NCBI GenBank assembly: GCA_965371805.1
Contig: CBDUZW010000052.1
Coordinates: forward strand, 1-38,532
Length of the DNA stretch: 38,532 nt
Direction: 5' to 3'
Source: JAOZTV01 sp965371805
GTDB taxonomy: Bacteria > Acidobacteriota > Aminicenantia > UBA2199
The notes beneath the pieces are model-generated. The model searched no databases and had not been told where the DNA came from. It saw only the letters and a list, made by a program, of their open reading frames with translations. Position numbers and translations under genes: made by a program. This document shows positions 17,554 through 25,939 of the stretch, in pieces; the stretch's first letter is position 1; each line of letters opens with the position of its first letter.

Positions 17554-18735
17554 ATGGATATATTTCAAAAATGTAATGATTTTACAAAAGCGGATGAAGC
17601 AAAAGAATCGGGACTTTATCCCTATTTTACGGAAATTGAAAGAGTTGAAGGTAATTATGTCTGGGTAGATGGAAGAAAAATTCTTATGGTAGGTTCAAAT
17701 AACTATCTCGGACTTTTTGATGATCAGGCAGTAAAGGATAATGTAAAAGCTGTTGTAGATCAATTTGGTTCATCAACCTGTGGTTCGAGATTCTTAAATG
17801 GGACATATTCTCTACATGTAGAACTTGAAAATAAACTAGCCAAGTATATGGATAAAGAGGAGGCTCTTACTTTCTCAACTGGATTTCAAACAAATCTTGG
17901 TGTTGTTGCTGCAATAGCTGGAAGAGATGATATCATAATTATAGATAGAATGGTTCATGCTTCAATAATGGATGCAGTTCGATTATCATATTCAAGGGTT
18001 GTAAAATACAAACATAATGATATGAACGATTTGGAAGAAAAATTAAAGATTCTTCCTGATGATAAAGGTAAGGTCATTGTTGTTGATGGTGTTTTTAGTA
18101 TGGAGGGAGATCTATCTGATGTTCCAGGAATTGTAAAGTTAGCAAAAAAATATAATACCAGAGTAATTGTTGATGATGCTCATGGTGTTGGTGTTATGGG
18201 TGAAAATGGAAGGGGAACCTGTGAACATTTTGGATTAAATGATGAAGTTGATCTTATTACTGCTACATTTTCTAAATCTTTTGCTTCTCTTGGTGGCTTT
18301 GTTGCTGGAGACAGAAAAATAATTCAATACATAAAACATCATGCGAGATCATTAATATTTTCAGCCTCTATAACTCCAGCAGCACTTGGAGCTGCTGATA
18401 AAGCACTTGATATTATTGTTAAAGAGCCTCAAAGAAGGCAAAGATTATGGGAAATTACAAAAACTATGAATGATGAATTGAATAAGATGGGCTATCATAC
18501 TGGAAATACTCAAACTCCTATAATTCCTGTTTTTATTAGAGATGTAGAGAAAACCTTTAAGCTTTGGTATTTTTTAAGAGAGTTTGGGATATTTACTAAT
18601 CCAGTTATAGCTCCGGCAGTTCCTCCTGAAGATGCACTAATAAGAACTTCATTTTCTGCTACACATACAGATGAAGACCTTAAATTCATTTTAAAGGGGT
18701 TTTATGAAGGTGGCAAAGCAATAGGGATTATTTAA
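17554..18735 (+). CDS. spt: Serine palmitoyltransferase (alpha-oxoamine synthase family)
   Basis: 393 residues, the normal length of soluble bacterial SPT. This PLP enzyme condenses L-serine with a fatty-acyl thioester to 3-ketosphinganine, the first step of sphingolipid synthesis. PLP residues are visible: Lys241 in TFSKSFASLGGF, Asp207/His210 in VDDAHGVG and stacking His135 in MVHAS. Features that favour SPT over BioF, KBL or ALAS are the early LYPYF, CGSRFLNGT, KHNDMNDLE, SLIFSASITPAALGA and TPIIPVFIRD, which look very close to Bacteroidota SPT as I remember it. GGAG lies 6 nt before the ATG. It is the second gene of a tight operon with glycan genes. Neither a ceramide synthase nor a 3-ketosphinganine reductase is visible nearby, so the pathway would need genes elsewhere. 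Confidence 0.85.
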   Translation: MDIFQKCNDFTKADEAKESGLYPYFTEIERVEGNYVWVDGRKILMVGSNNYLGLFDDQAVKDNVKAVVDQFGSSTCGSRFLNGTYSLHVELENKLAKYMDKEEALTFSTGFQTNLGVVAAIAGRDDIIIIDRMVHASIMDAVRLSYSRVVKYKHNDMNDLEEKLKILPDDKGKVIVVDGVFSMEGDLSDVPGIVKLAKKYNTRVIVDDAHGVGVMGENGRGTCEHFGLNDEVDLITATFSKSFASLGGFVAGDRKIIQYIKHHARSLIFSASITPAALGAADKALDIIVKEPQRRQRLWEITKTMNDELNKMGYHTGNTQTPIIPVFIRDVEKTFKLWYFLREFGIFTNPVIAPAVPPEDALIRTSFSATHTDEDLKFILKGFYEGGKAIGII

Positions 18736-18743
18736 AACCCAAG

Positions 18744-19688
18744 TTGACTATATCCATAGTAATTATAAGTTATAATTCAGAGAAATTTATTTGTGATTGT
18801 TTAGATTCAGCTCTTAATCAGACCGTTATTTTTGATAAGATTATAGTTATCGATAATAACTCAATTGATAATACGGTAGAATTAATTGGAAAATATAAAA
18901 GCATAAATCTTATCAAAATTAAATATAATTCTGGTTATTCAAAAGCTGCAAATATTGGAATCGCAGCTAATAATTCAGATTATTGTGTTATTGCCAATTC
19001 AGATATTATTTTAAAAGATGATTTTGTTGAAAAGACAAAAGAATATTTTAAAAATAATGATAAGATAGATATATTATCTCCATTAATGTTAAGATTCAAT
19101 AAAGAGACAATTGATTCTGCAGGTCAGGATTATTCCATATCTTTATATCCGAAAGAGATTGGTTATAATAAAAAAATAGATGAACTGGAACTAAAAGAAA
19201 GAAAGATTTTTTCTGTATGTGGAGCTGCAACTGTTTTTAAGAGCAGCTCCTTAGAAAATTTAAAGGTTGATGATGAATATTATGATGAAGAATTCTTTAT
19301 GTTCTGGGAAGATTTTGATATAGGCTGGAGAGCAAATATCTTAGGGATGAATATCGTTTTTTTTCCAGAAATTATTGTATATCATTATAGGAGCGGAACT
19401 TTAAAAAGAAATATACTATCTAAAATTTCTTTATCACTTGGCAGGGAATCATACATAAAATATCACCTTATCAAAAACAGATACCTGACATTAATTAAAA
19501 ATTTCGATTTCAAAAAATATTGGTACCATATACCTTTTATAATTGTAAAGGATATTATATGGGTAGGGATGTTGACAATAAGTTCTCCAAAAATTATAAT
19601 AAAGATTATTATGTCATCTAAATTGATAGGAAGTGCTTATAAAAAAAGGAGAATGATAAATCAGATGCTAAAAAGGAATGATATATAA
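18744..19688 (+). CDS. Family 2 glycosyltransferase
   Basis: 314 residues of a GT-A fold transferase of the rhamnosyltransferase/WbbL-like group: SIVIISYNSEKFICDCLDS at the N-terminus, IDNNSIDNT, the metal-site region ANSDIIL, and the acceptor-side motif FWEDFDIGWR. A hydrophobic patch near the C-terminus (about 270-290) may associate with the membrane. The start appears to be a TTG at 18744, because the first beta strand begins directly after it and no ATG lies nearby; no convincing ribosome-binding site is seen, so translation may be coupled to the SPT stop 8 nt upstream. With a prenyl-phosphate sugar transferase immediately downstream, it probably extends a lipid-linked glycan. Donor and acceptor are unknown, and a sphingolipid acceptor is a hypothesis. 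Confidence 0.87.
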   Translation: MTISIVIISYNSEKFICDCLDSALNQTVIFDKIIVIDNNSIDNTVELIGKYKSINLIKIKYNSGYSKAANIGIAANNSDYCVIANSDIILKDDFVEKTKEYFKNNDKIDILSPLMLRFNKETIDSAGQDYSISLYPKEIGYNKKIDELELKERKIFSVCGAATVFKSSSLENLKVDDEYYDEEFFMFWEDFDIGWRANILGMNIVFFPEIIVYHYRSGTLKRNILSKISLSLGRESYIKYHLIKNRYLTLIKNFDFKKYWYHIPFIIVKDIIWVGMLTISSPKIIIKIIMSSKLIGSAYKKRRMINQMLKRNDI

Positions 19689-19690
19689 AT

Positions 19691-20692
19691 ATGATTGCAA
19701 TAATTTTAGTTCTCTCATTCGCATTGTCAGCACTATTAACATTATATGGAACTCCGATTACAAGAAAAGTAGCTTATAGATATAAAATATTAGATTATCC
19801 GGATGGTAGATTAAAAAAACAAAAAGAGCCTGTTCCATATATGGGTGGTGTTATTGTTTATTTCTCGATTATTGCACCAATTGGCTTATTAATTCCTTTC
19901 AATAAGGAGTTGCTTGGTATACTATTTGCAGGTTCGATTCTTCTTATAGTAGGACTTTTTGATGACCTTCAAGCATTAACCCCAAAGATTAAATTCTGGT
20001 TTCAGGTAATTGCAACCTTCATTCTTATTAAAAGCGGGATTTTTATTAATCTTCTTTTTCTCCCGTCCTGGATTAATGTTATTCTTTCATTTATATGGAT
20101 ATTGTCCATTATTAATGCCATTAATATTATAGATATAATGGATGGATTTGCATCATCTATCGGCTTAATTGCAGCTATAACAATTTTTGTTATTTCACTT
20201 TTTAATAACAATTTTTTGATAACAATATTATCTTTATGTCTTGCTGGTTCACTTCTTGCATTTCTGAAGTTTAATTGGGCCCCTGCAACTATATATCTTG
20301 GCGATGCCGGGTCAATGCTGGTTGGGATGTTACTTGGATCATTGACAATTATGGTAGATTATACCAAATATAATGATGCTGGTTTTTTACTCGCCATTGG
20401 AATTCTTATAATTCCAATTTTTGATATTGTATTTGTGATAATCATAAGGATATTAAAGGGCATATCTCCTTTTTTGGGCAGCCCTGACCATTTTGCTCTG
20501 AGATTAAAAAAAAAATGTTCTTTAACTACATCTAAAACTATACTATATATCGTTTTTATTCAGCTATTTGTTGCTTTATTAGTCCTTATTAACTTTTTTC
20601 TTAATACTATTATTACTCTTATTTTCACCTTATGTATTTCATTGTTTTTTGGAGTTTTTGGATTATGGCTTTCAGGGGAAAAGATGGAATAA
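19691..20692 (+). CDS. Polyprenyl-phosphate glycosyl-1-phosphate transferase (WecA/MraY family)
   Basis: 333 residues with about ten hydrophobic segments. Such enzymes move a sugar-1-phosphate from a UDP-sugar to undecaprenyl phosphate, starting envelope glycans. Key sites are visible: YMGGV, GLFDDLQALTPKIKF (catalytic acidic pair), INIIDIMDGFA, YLGDAGSMLVG and a cytoplasmic loop GSPDHFALRL near residue 265. In E. coli WecA that loop carries an HIHH-type motif; here it is DHFALRL, a variant that may change sugar choice. It starts 2 nt after the glycosyltransferase stop. It is not MraY of peptidoglycan synthesis by context, although that cannot be excluded from the family signature alone. Confidence 0.88.
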   Translation: MIAIILVLSFALSALLTLYGTPITRKVAYRYKILDYPDGRLKKQKEPVPYMGGVIVYFSIIAPIGLLIPFNKELLGILFAGSILLIVGLFDDLQALTPKIKFWFQVIATFILIKSGIFINLLFLPSWINVILSFIWILSIINAINIIDIMDGFASSIGLIAAITIFVISLFNNNFLITILSLCLAGSLLAFLKFNWAPATIYLGDAGSMLVGMLLGSLTIMVDYTKYNDAGFLLAIGILIIPIFDIVFVIIIRILKGISPFLGSPDHFALRLKKKCSLTTSKTILYIVFIQLFVALLVLINFFLNTIITLIFTLCISLFFGVFGLWLSGEKME

Positions 20693-20701
20693 TTTTTGCC
20701 A

Positions 20702-21973
20702 ATGAGAACTATAAAAAATCATGATACTATTATTATTGGAGCTGGGATTTCAGGTCTTACTTCAGGTAAATACCTAAAAAGAGACTTCAAAATATTGGAA
20801 AAAGAAAATGTATATGGAGGATTGTCAACCCAGTACTTAGAAAAAGGATATAAATTTTGTTATGGTGGGCACTATTTTCATTTTAAAGATAAAAAAAATG
20901 TTTGGGACCATATTAAAAAATATTCAAAGTTTAATAAATATATCAAAAATAGTAAAGCTTTTGTAGTAGATAAGTTTGTCCCATTTCCTATACAGTTTCA
21001 TCTCTCATTTTTTCCTAAAGCATTAAGAGACTCTTTTTTAAATGAAATAATTAAAAATAAAAAAAGCCCTATGTTTAATTTTAACAATATTGAAGAATAC
21101 TTACTGAATACATTTGGGACCTCACTATACAAGGTGTTTTTTTATCCTTTTTTAACAAAATACTATGGTTTAGATTTGAAAACTTTAGCTCATAGTATGG
21201 ACAAAGGAAGTATCCCGGTTCCTGATTTAAAAGAAGTTCTTGATGGCTATCATGGAAAACGATTTAAAAGTTTAGGATATAATCCGGTTTTTTATTATCC
21301 TGATGATTCATTAATCTCTTTTATAGAAAATTACTCAACAGATTTGCAACATAATATAATTAAGAATGAAGAAGTAATTGAAATTGATATGGAGAAAAAA
21401 TTTGTTTATACAAAAAATAATAAGTATCAATATAAAACTCTTGTTAATACAATGCCACTTAAGGAATTTTTGAAAATATCTAATAATAGTAACCTAAAGC
21501 AAAACATAGAAGGATTAAAAAACATTTCAACTATAGTTAGCAATATAGTTTTAAAAAAAAGAAGAAAGAGATTTCATTGGGTTTACCTGCCGGATCGAAG
21601 GTATCCTTTTTATAGATTCGGTTATTATCCGGGAAATAAAAATATAGTGGCCTATCTTGAAAGAACAGTTTCTCTAAAAAGAGATATCATATCTAATGAA
21701 AACGGTATTGAACCTATCTATAAAATTCTAAAAATGCTGGGGATTGTAAATAATAGATCTGAAATAGAATATATCAGCAATAAATATATTCCTGTGTCTT
21801 ATATAATTTTTGATAATGAATGGAAGAATATTGTACCTCCCACATTGAAGATATTGAAAGAAAAAGATATTTATTCTATTGGAAGATATGGGTCCTGGGA
21901 CTATACTTCAATGAGTGATGATATTTTACAATCTATTAAGACAGCAGAGGAGATAAATTATGCATGTTTGTGA
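20702..21973 (+). CDS. FAD-dependent oxidoreductase (UDP-galactopyranose mutase / PPOX-like)
   Basis: 423 residues. The N-terminus has a dinucleotide-binding signature (DTIIIGAGISGLTSG), followed by an acidic residue at the end of the second strand (ILEKENVYGG) and GGLSTQYLEKGY. The C-terminus has the flavin-contact region YSIGRYGSWDYTSMSDDI, seen in amine-oxidase-like and UGM-like proteins of polysaccharide loci. It could be a UDP-galactopyranose mutase relative acting on a sugar nucleotide or a lipid-linked sugar, but the substrate cannot be read. ATG 20702 was chosen; an in-frame TTG at 20696 has a better-spaced GGA upstream and would add two residues. It is 9 nt from the transferase upstream and overlaps the next gene by 14 nt, so coupled expression is likely. 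Confidence 0.8.
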   Translation: MRTIKNHDTIIIGAGISGLTSGKYLKRDFKILEKENVYGGLSTQYLEKGYKFCYGGHYFHFKDKKNVWDHIKKYSKFNKYIKNSKAFVVDKFVPFPIQFHLSFFPKALRDSFLNEIIKNKKSPMFNFNNIEEYLLNTFGTSLYKVFFYPFLTKYYGLDLKTLAHSMDKGSIPVPDLKEVLDGYHGKRFKSLGYNPVFYYPDDSLISFIENYSTDLQHNIIKNEEVIEIDMEKKFVYTKNNKYQYKTLVNTMPLKEFLKISNNSNLKQNIEGLKNISTIVSNIVLKKRRKRFHWVYLPDRRYPFYRFGYYPGNKNIVAYLERTVSLKRDIISNENGIEPIYKILKMLGIVNNRSEIEYISNKYIPVSYIIFDNEWKNIVPPTLKILKEKDIYSIGRYGSWDYTSMSDDILQSIKTAEEINYACL

Positions 21974-23492
21974 TCTTAGTAAAAAAGATGTGTCATTCTT
22001 AAAAGAAAAAGGTTTTGATAAGAATCAGATAAACGAGCAGATAATGCAGATCAGGACCGGTTTAATATATTCTGAATTAGATCGTCCTGCAAGTTTGAAT
22101 GATGGAATAGTATTACTTTCAAATGTTGAAGAGAATTTTTATTTGTCTCTTTATAATGAAATAAAAGATAAGGCGAAAATAATAAAATTTGTTCCTGCCA
22201 GTGGAGCTGCAAGCAGAATGTTTTTAGATCTTTTAACTTATTATAATAATGAAGAGATGGGGGAAAGTGAGTATATAAAAAAGTTTGTTACTGGAATAGA
22301 AAAACACAAATTTGCATTCATTCATGATCTGGACAATTGTATGCATGAAAATGGTTATAATCTTATGACCTGTATTAAGAATAGAAATATTAGACTTATT
22401 TTAAAATATCTTCTTACAGAATATGGATTAAATTATGCATATTTACCAAAGGCTGTTTTAAAATTTCATCTCTATAAAAATGAAGCTCATACACCTATAG
22501 ATGAGCATATAAGTGAAGGAATAAATTATGCATTAAGTATGAATGAAAAAATCCGTATCCATTTTACTATTTCTTCGAAGTTTGGTCAGATTTGTTTAAG
22601 ATATATAGATGAAGCTTTAAATAAATTTAATAATAGTGCAAATAAACTGGATATAACTTTGTCTAAGCAAAAGGGAAGTACAGATACGATAATATTAGAC
22701 AAAGATAATGAACTCTATAGATCAATAGATGGAAATATTGTTTTTAGACCTGGAGGACACGGTGCTTTAATTGAAAATCTGAATGAATTAGATGGTGATA
22801 TTATTTTTATAAAAAATATAGATAATGTAGTTGTAAGGAAAATTTCAGAAAAAACAAATTTCTATAAAAAGGTTCTATGTGGTTATCTGATAAATACTAG
22901 AAACCAAATATTTAATATTATCAGATCTTTAGAAAATAATACCAATGATGATGAATCAATACTTAAAGTCCTTGAGTATTGCGAAAAATCACTTAATATA
23001 TCATTTAAAAAAGATTTGTTTAAGTTAAGTATTGAAGAAAAAACAAGAAGAATAAGAAACAAATTAATGAGACCAATTAGAGTATGCGGAATGGTTAAAA
23101 ATGAAGGTGAACCTGGAGGAGGGCCATTCTGGGTAAAAAAAAACGGAGATGTATCTTTACAGATAATTGAGAGTGCTTCAGTTAATATTTCAAATATAAA
23201 TCAGATGAATATTTTTAGAAAAGCTGAATATTTTAATCCGGTTGATATTGTCTGTAGTGTAAAAAATAATGATGGTATTAAGTATGATCTGAAAAAATTC
23301 ATTGATAATGAAACTTTTTTTGTATCTGAAAAATCTATAGATGGAAAATTAATAAAAGCACTGGAACTTCCAGGATTATGGAATGGAGGAATGGCAGATT
23401 GGATAACAATATTTGTTGAAGTGCCTCTAATAACCTTTAATCCAGTTAAAACAGTAAATGATCTTTTAAAGCAAACTCATGTGGATAAATAA
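21960..23492 (+). CDS. DUF4301 family protein
   Basis: 510 residues, the usual length of DUF4301 proteins, best known from Bacteroidota. Conserved family stretches include VPASGAASRMF near residue 75, RPGGHGALIENLN with DGDIIFIKNIDNV near 265-290, and GMVKNEGEPGGGPFWV near 378. The 'GHGALIENLN...IFIKNIDN' pattern is reminiscent of UDP-sugar pyrophosphorylases (UDPGP fold), where an equivalent strand holds the product-binding Asn-Asp region. A nucleotidyltransferase role is therefore an inference, not an established function. AGAGGAG lies 7 nt before the ATG, and the start overlaps the flavoprotein gene by 14 nt. It is the last gene of the operon. No transmembrane segment is seen. Confidence 0.82.
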   Translation: MHVCDLSKKDVSFLKEKGFDKNQINEQIMQIRTGLIYSELDRPASLNDGIVLLSNVEENFYLSLYNEIKDKAKIIKFVPASGAASRMFLDLLTYYNNEEMGESEYIKKFVTGIEKHKFAFIHDLDNCMHENGYNLMTCIKNRNIRLILKYLLTEYGLNYAYLPKAVLKFHLYKNEAHTPIDEHISEGINYALSMNEKIRIHFTISSKFGQICLRYIDEALNKFNNSANKLDITLSKQKGSTDTIILDKDNELYRSIDGNIVFRPGGHGALIENLNELDGDIIFIKNIDNVVVRKISEKTNFYKKVLCGYLINTRNQIFNIIRSLENNTNDDESILKVLEYCEKSLNISFKKDLFKLSIEEKTRRIRNKLMRPIRVCGMVKNEGEPGGGPFWVKKNGDVSLQIIESASVNISNINQMNIFRKAEYFNPVDIVCSVKNNDGIKYDLKKFIDNETFFVSEKSIDGKLIKALELPGLWNGGMADWITIFVEVPLITFNPVKTVNDLLKQTHVDK

Positions 23493-23528
23493 AAATTTTT
23501 CTAAAAAAAATATTTTTAACAACTATGA

Positions 23529-23558
23529 TTGCATAAAACGTCCAATTATGGTTAAAAT
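23529..23558 (+). promoter_or_regulatory. Candidate promoter of the rhodanese gene, leaderless spacing
   Basis: TTGCAT (23529-23534), an 18-nt spacer and TAAAAT (23553-23558). The predicted start is at or one base from the ATG at 23565. No Shine-Dalgarno sequence is present. Bases 23493-23528 are an A/T-rich run with an imperfect AAAAATTTTT palindrome. Confidence 0.45.
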
Positions 23559-23564
23559 AATGTT

Positions 23565-23966
23565 ATGAAAAATGAAAAAATAGTAAAAGAATTTTCTGAA
23601 TATTTAGATTCTGTTGGTGAAGACTGGAACTATATATTGCCCGAAGTACTTTTTAATGATATGAAGAATAACAAAGATTATTTTTTACTGGATGTCAGAA
23701 GAGAAGAGGAATTTGAACATAACCATATAAAAGGAGCTGAAAATATTTTTTGGCTGGATGTGTTAAAAGCTGAAAATTTAGAAAAACTTCCAAAAGATAA
23801 AAGAATAATTATTATATGTTATGTTGGTCATACAGCAAGCCAGATTCTTGTGATTTTAAAAATGTTAGGTTATGACGTTAAGGTCCTGAAGTTTGGAATG
23901 GGGCATAGTCCAATTAAAGGTGTGCCTATTTCAGGGTGGATTAATATGAGTTTTGATACAGAGTGA
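23565..23966 (+). CDS. Rhodanese-domain protein
   Basis: 133 residues forming one rhodanese domain after a short N-terminal helix. FLLDVRREEEFEHNHIKGAENI is the family's first signature (split here by one turn), and the active-site loop CYVGHTASQ carries the catalytic Cys85 that would hold a persulfide. Relatives deliver sulfane sulfur or act as thiol-redox proteins, and the exact partner is unknown. No signal peptide is seen, so it should be cytoplasmic. It stands alone between the sphingolipid-type operon and the metal-efflux operon with its own candidate promoter. Confidence 0.85.
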   Translation: MKNEKIVKEFSEYLDSVGEDWNYILPEVLFNDMKNNKDYFLLDVRREEEFEHNHIKGAENIFWLDVLKAENLEKLPKDKRIIIICYVGHTASQILVILKMLGYDVKVLKFGMGHSPIKGVPISGWINMSFDTE

Positions 23967-23997
23967 ATTTATAAAAAATTTGTATAAATATTTCATC

Positions 23998-24027
23998 TTG
24001 ACTCGCTACAAAATAGCATGATATACT
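23998..24027 (+). promoter_or_regulatory. Candidate promoter of the metal-efflux operon
   Basis: TTGACT (23998-24003), an 18-nt spacer and TATACT (24022-24027). The predicted start near 24034 leaves about 12 nt of A/T-only leader without a ribosome-binding site before the ATG at 24046. A second TATAAT (24032-24037) lacks a -35. ATAC-T-GTAT (24023-24031) is a short palindrome over the -10 that could be an operator. Confidence 0.5.
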
Positions 24028-24045
24028 GTATTATAATATAAAAAA

Positions 24046-24477
24046 ATGAAGAAGATTAAATTTAAAATTTTATTTGTTGCAATGTTAATTATTTTGACAG
24101 GGATGAATTCCAGTTCTTCTTTGATCATTTGTTTAGAAACAGATGGACATGTGCAAATAGAACTTGAAAAAAAATCTCAAAAGAAAATATTATCCAATTC
24201 CTCAAATAGTAATAATAAAAATCTCAATCTTTCCATTTCCTCTTCTGGAGATAAAAATTGTGAAGATTGTTTTGATATTCCAATTTTATTTAATTATATT
24301 TCAAACAATGATACTTCACAATCTGGTTCTTTTTTGAAAAACAAAATTCCAACAAATGCATATCTTTCAAATTTGTTTGGGATATTGAAAAAACAAAGTT
24401 TAAATATATATATAAATTATAAGCTATCGAAATTTTTAATAAACACTAATTCGACCAATATAGTCCTTCTTATTTGA
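24046..24477 (+). CDS. Small exported Cys-containing protein upstream of metal efflux genes
   Basis: 143 residues with an N-terminal hydrophobic export signal (about 4-25, FKILFVAMLIILTGM). The motif LIICLETDGHVQIE follows, then a Ser/Asn-rich linker, then CEDCFDIPI. The pattern of one Cys before a Gly-His segment and a later Cys-x-x-Cys-x-Asp-x-Pro resembles small exported proteins I associate with Cus/Czc loci in other bacteria. That link is from memory and unverified. The Cys, His and Asp could bind a metal. A 25-residue hydrophobic stretch is absent at the C-terminus, although the last residues are apolar. It ends 82 nt before the outer-membrane channel gene. The start has no ribosome-binding site. 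Confidence 0.6.
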   Translation: MKKIKFKILFVAMLIILTGMNSSSSLIICLETDGHVQIELEKKSQKKILSNSSNSNNKNLNLSISSSGDKNCEDCFDIPILFNYISNNDTSQSGSFLKNKIPTNAYLSNLFGILKKQSLNIYINYKLSKFLINTNSTNIVLLI

Positions 24478-24559
24478 TATCAATCTAATCAAACATTTTA
24501 AAAAATCTATCTTTAAATAAAAATATAGACTCTTTTCAAAATTCAAAAAGGAGGAAAAA

Positions 24560-25939
24560 ATGAAAAAACATCATATTGAATTTCCTATATTAACTAAATT
24601 ATTATTATTATTAATTTTCATTGGAGTTGTATCTGTTAAGATATTCCCGGAAAATAGTAATAACAAAGTATTAAGTAGTAAAAAAAGTTTAAATGTTGAT
24701 GAAGCAAAACAGGGAGACAATAAAGATCTAACTTTAGAACATATAATTATAAAAGTATTAAAAAAAAACATGGATTTATCTGTTTTTAAATGGGATATTC
24801 GTTCAAAAGACGGTGATATTATTCAATCAGCATTACTACCAAATCCAGAAATTGAATTTGAAATTGAAAATTTTGCCGGAACAGGAGAAACAAGGTTTTT
24901 TCGTCATTTTGAAACAGCATTGACGGTTGGGCAGAAAATTCTTCTTGGTGGTAAACGAAGAAAAAGAATTAAAACTGCAGAGCTCGACAGAAAAATTTCA
25001 ATAAGAGAATATAACAGGAAATTATCTGAATTATTAAGTGAGATAAGGAAGAGATTTATAACTACTTTATTAATACAGAAGAAACTTGTACTGAGAGAAG
25101 AGATGGTTGGATTATCTCGAAAATTTATAAAAAGAATTTCTGTCCGCGTAAAGGCTGGAAGAACATCCCCGGCAGAATTATCCAGGGCCAGAGTTTCACT
25201 TATGAGAAATCAATTAGCACTTAAAAGATTGCAGATGGAAATGTTCAGTGCGAAACAGCAATTAGCTACCTTATGGGGTGCGACTGAAGCTGATTTTAAT
25301 TTAGTTAATGGACATGCGAATATTACTTCATTTTTTACTAAATTACAGAGCTTTAAGAACCGGTTACCTGAGAACCCTCTATTAAAGTCTATTGCATCTG
25401 AAATAGACTTTCGAAGATCTGTTTTAAATTTGGAGCAGGCAAATAAAATCCCGGATGCAACAATTTCTGGTGGTCTAAGAAGATTTAATGAAAATGGAGA
25501 TGTGTCATTATCTATGAGTTTGTCAATACCTATACCCTTAAAAAGAACTAATGTTGGTGCAATTAAATCTGCAGGATATCTCTTAAAAAAAACACAATCC
25601 AGATATCACGCAGCAGAGATTAAACTTAAAAATGAAATCATAGAGACCTATAAAATGTTAAAGAGTACTTATAATAATGCTTCAATACTGAATAAAAAAA
25701 TATTACCTGAAGCTGAAAAAACCTTAAAAACTATCTTAAATGGGTATGATCAGGGAAAATTCGGTTATTTGGAGGTTTTTGATGCCTACAGGACTCATCT
25801 GGAAGTAAAAGAAGAATGTTTCGAGAATGGTACAAAATATATGCTCTTATTAATTGAATTGGAACGTTTAACTGGTAAAGGATTAGAAAAATTAAAATTA
25901 AACTATATTAAAAAGGGAGAGGCAAATGAAAAAAAGTAA
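24560..25939 (+). CDS. TolC-family outer-membrane channel of a metal RND pump (CzcC/CusC-like)
   Basis: 459 residues. An N-terminal hydrophobic export segment (about 10-30) is followed by two outer-membrane-efflux repeats (about 55-240 and 255-445) made of long amphipathic helices. LPNPEIEFEIENFAG near residue 90 is the classic first-repeat signature of CzcC-type proteins (PNP...E.EN..G), and LSIPIPL appears in the second repeat. It would form the trimeric exit duct of the tripartite pump encoded by the next two genes. A strong AAAGGAGG (24546-24553) precedes the ATG. The stop overlaps the next start by 14 nt. Confidence 0.9.
   Translation: MKKHHIEFPILTKLLLLLIFIGVVSVKIFPENSNNKVLSSKKSLNVDEAKQGDNKDLTLEHIIIKVLKKNMDLSVFKWDIRSKDGDIIQSALLPNPEIEFEIENFAGTGETRFFRHFETALTVGQKILLGGKRRKRIKTAELDRKISIREYNRKLSELLSEIRKRFITTLLIQKKLVLREEMVGLSRKFIKRISVRVKAGRTSPAELSRARVSLMRNQLALKRLQMEMFSAKQQLATLWGATEADFNLVNGHANITSFFTKLQSFKNRLPENPLLKSIASEIDFRRSVLNLEQANKIPDATISGGLRRFNENGDVSLSMSLSIPIPLKRTNVGAIKSAGYLLKKTQSRYHAAEIKLKNEIIETYKMLKSTYNNASILNKKILPEAEKTLKTILNGYDQGKFGYLEVFDAYRTHLEVKEECFENGTKYMLLLIELERLTGKGLEKLKLNYIKKGEANEKK

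Noticed and set aside
17554..18735. BioF (8-amino-7-oxononanoate synthase) or KBL instead of serine palmitoyltransferase
   Set aside because: No biotin or threonine-degradation genes are nearby, and motifs such as CGSRFLNGT, SLIFSASITPAALGA and TPIIPVFIRD read as the SPT subgroup. A tree would settle it.
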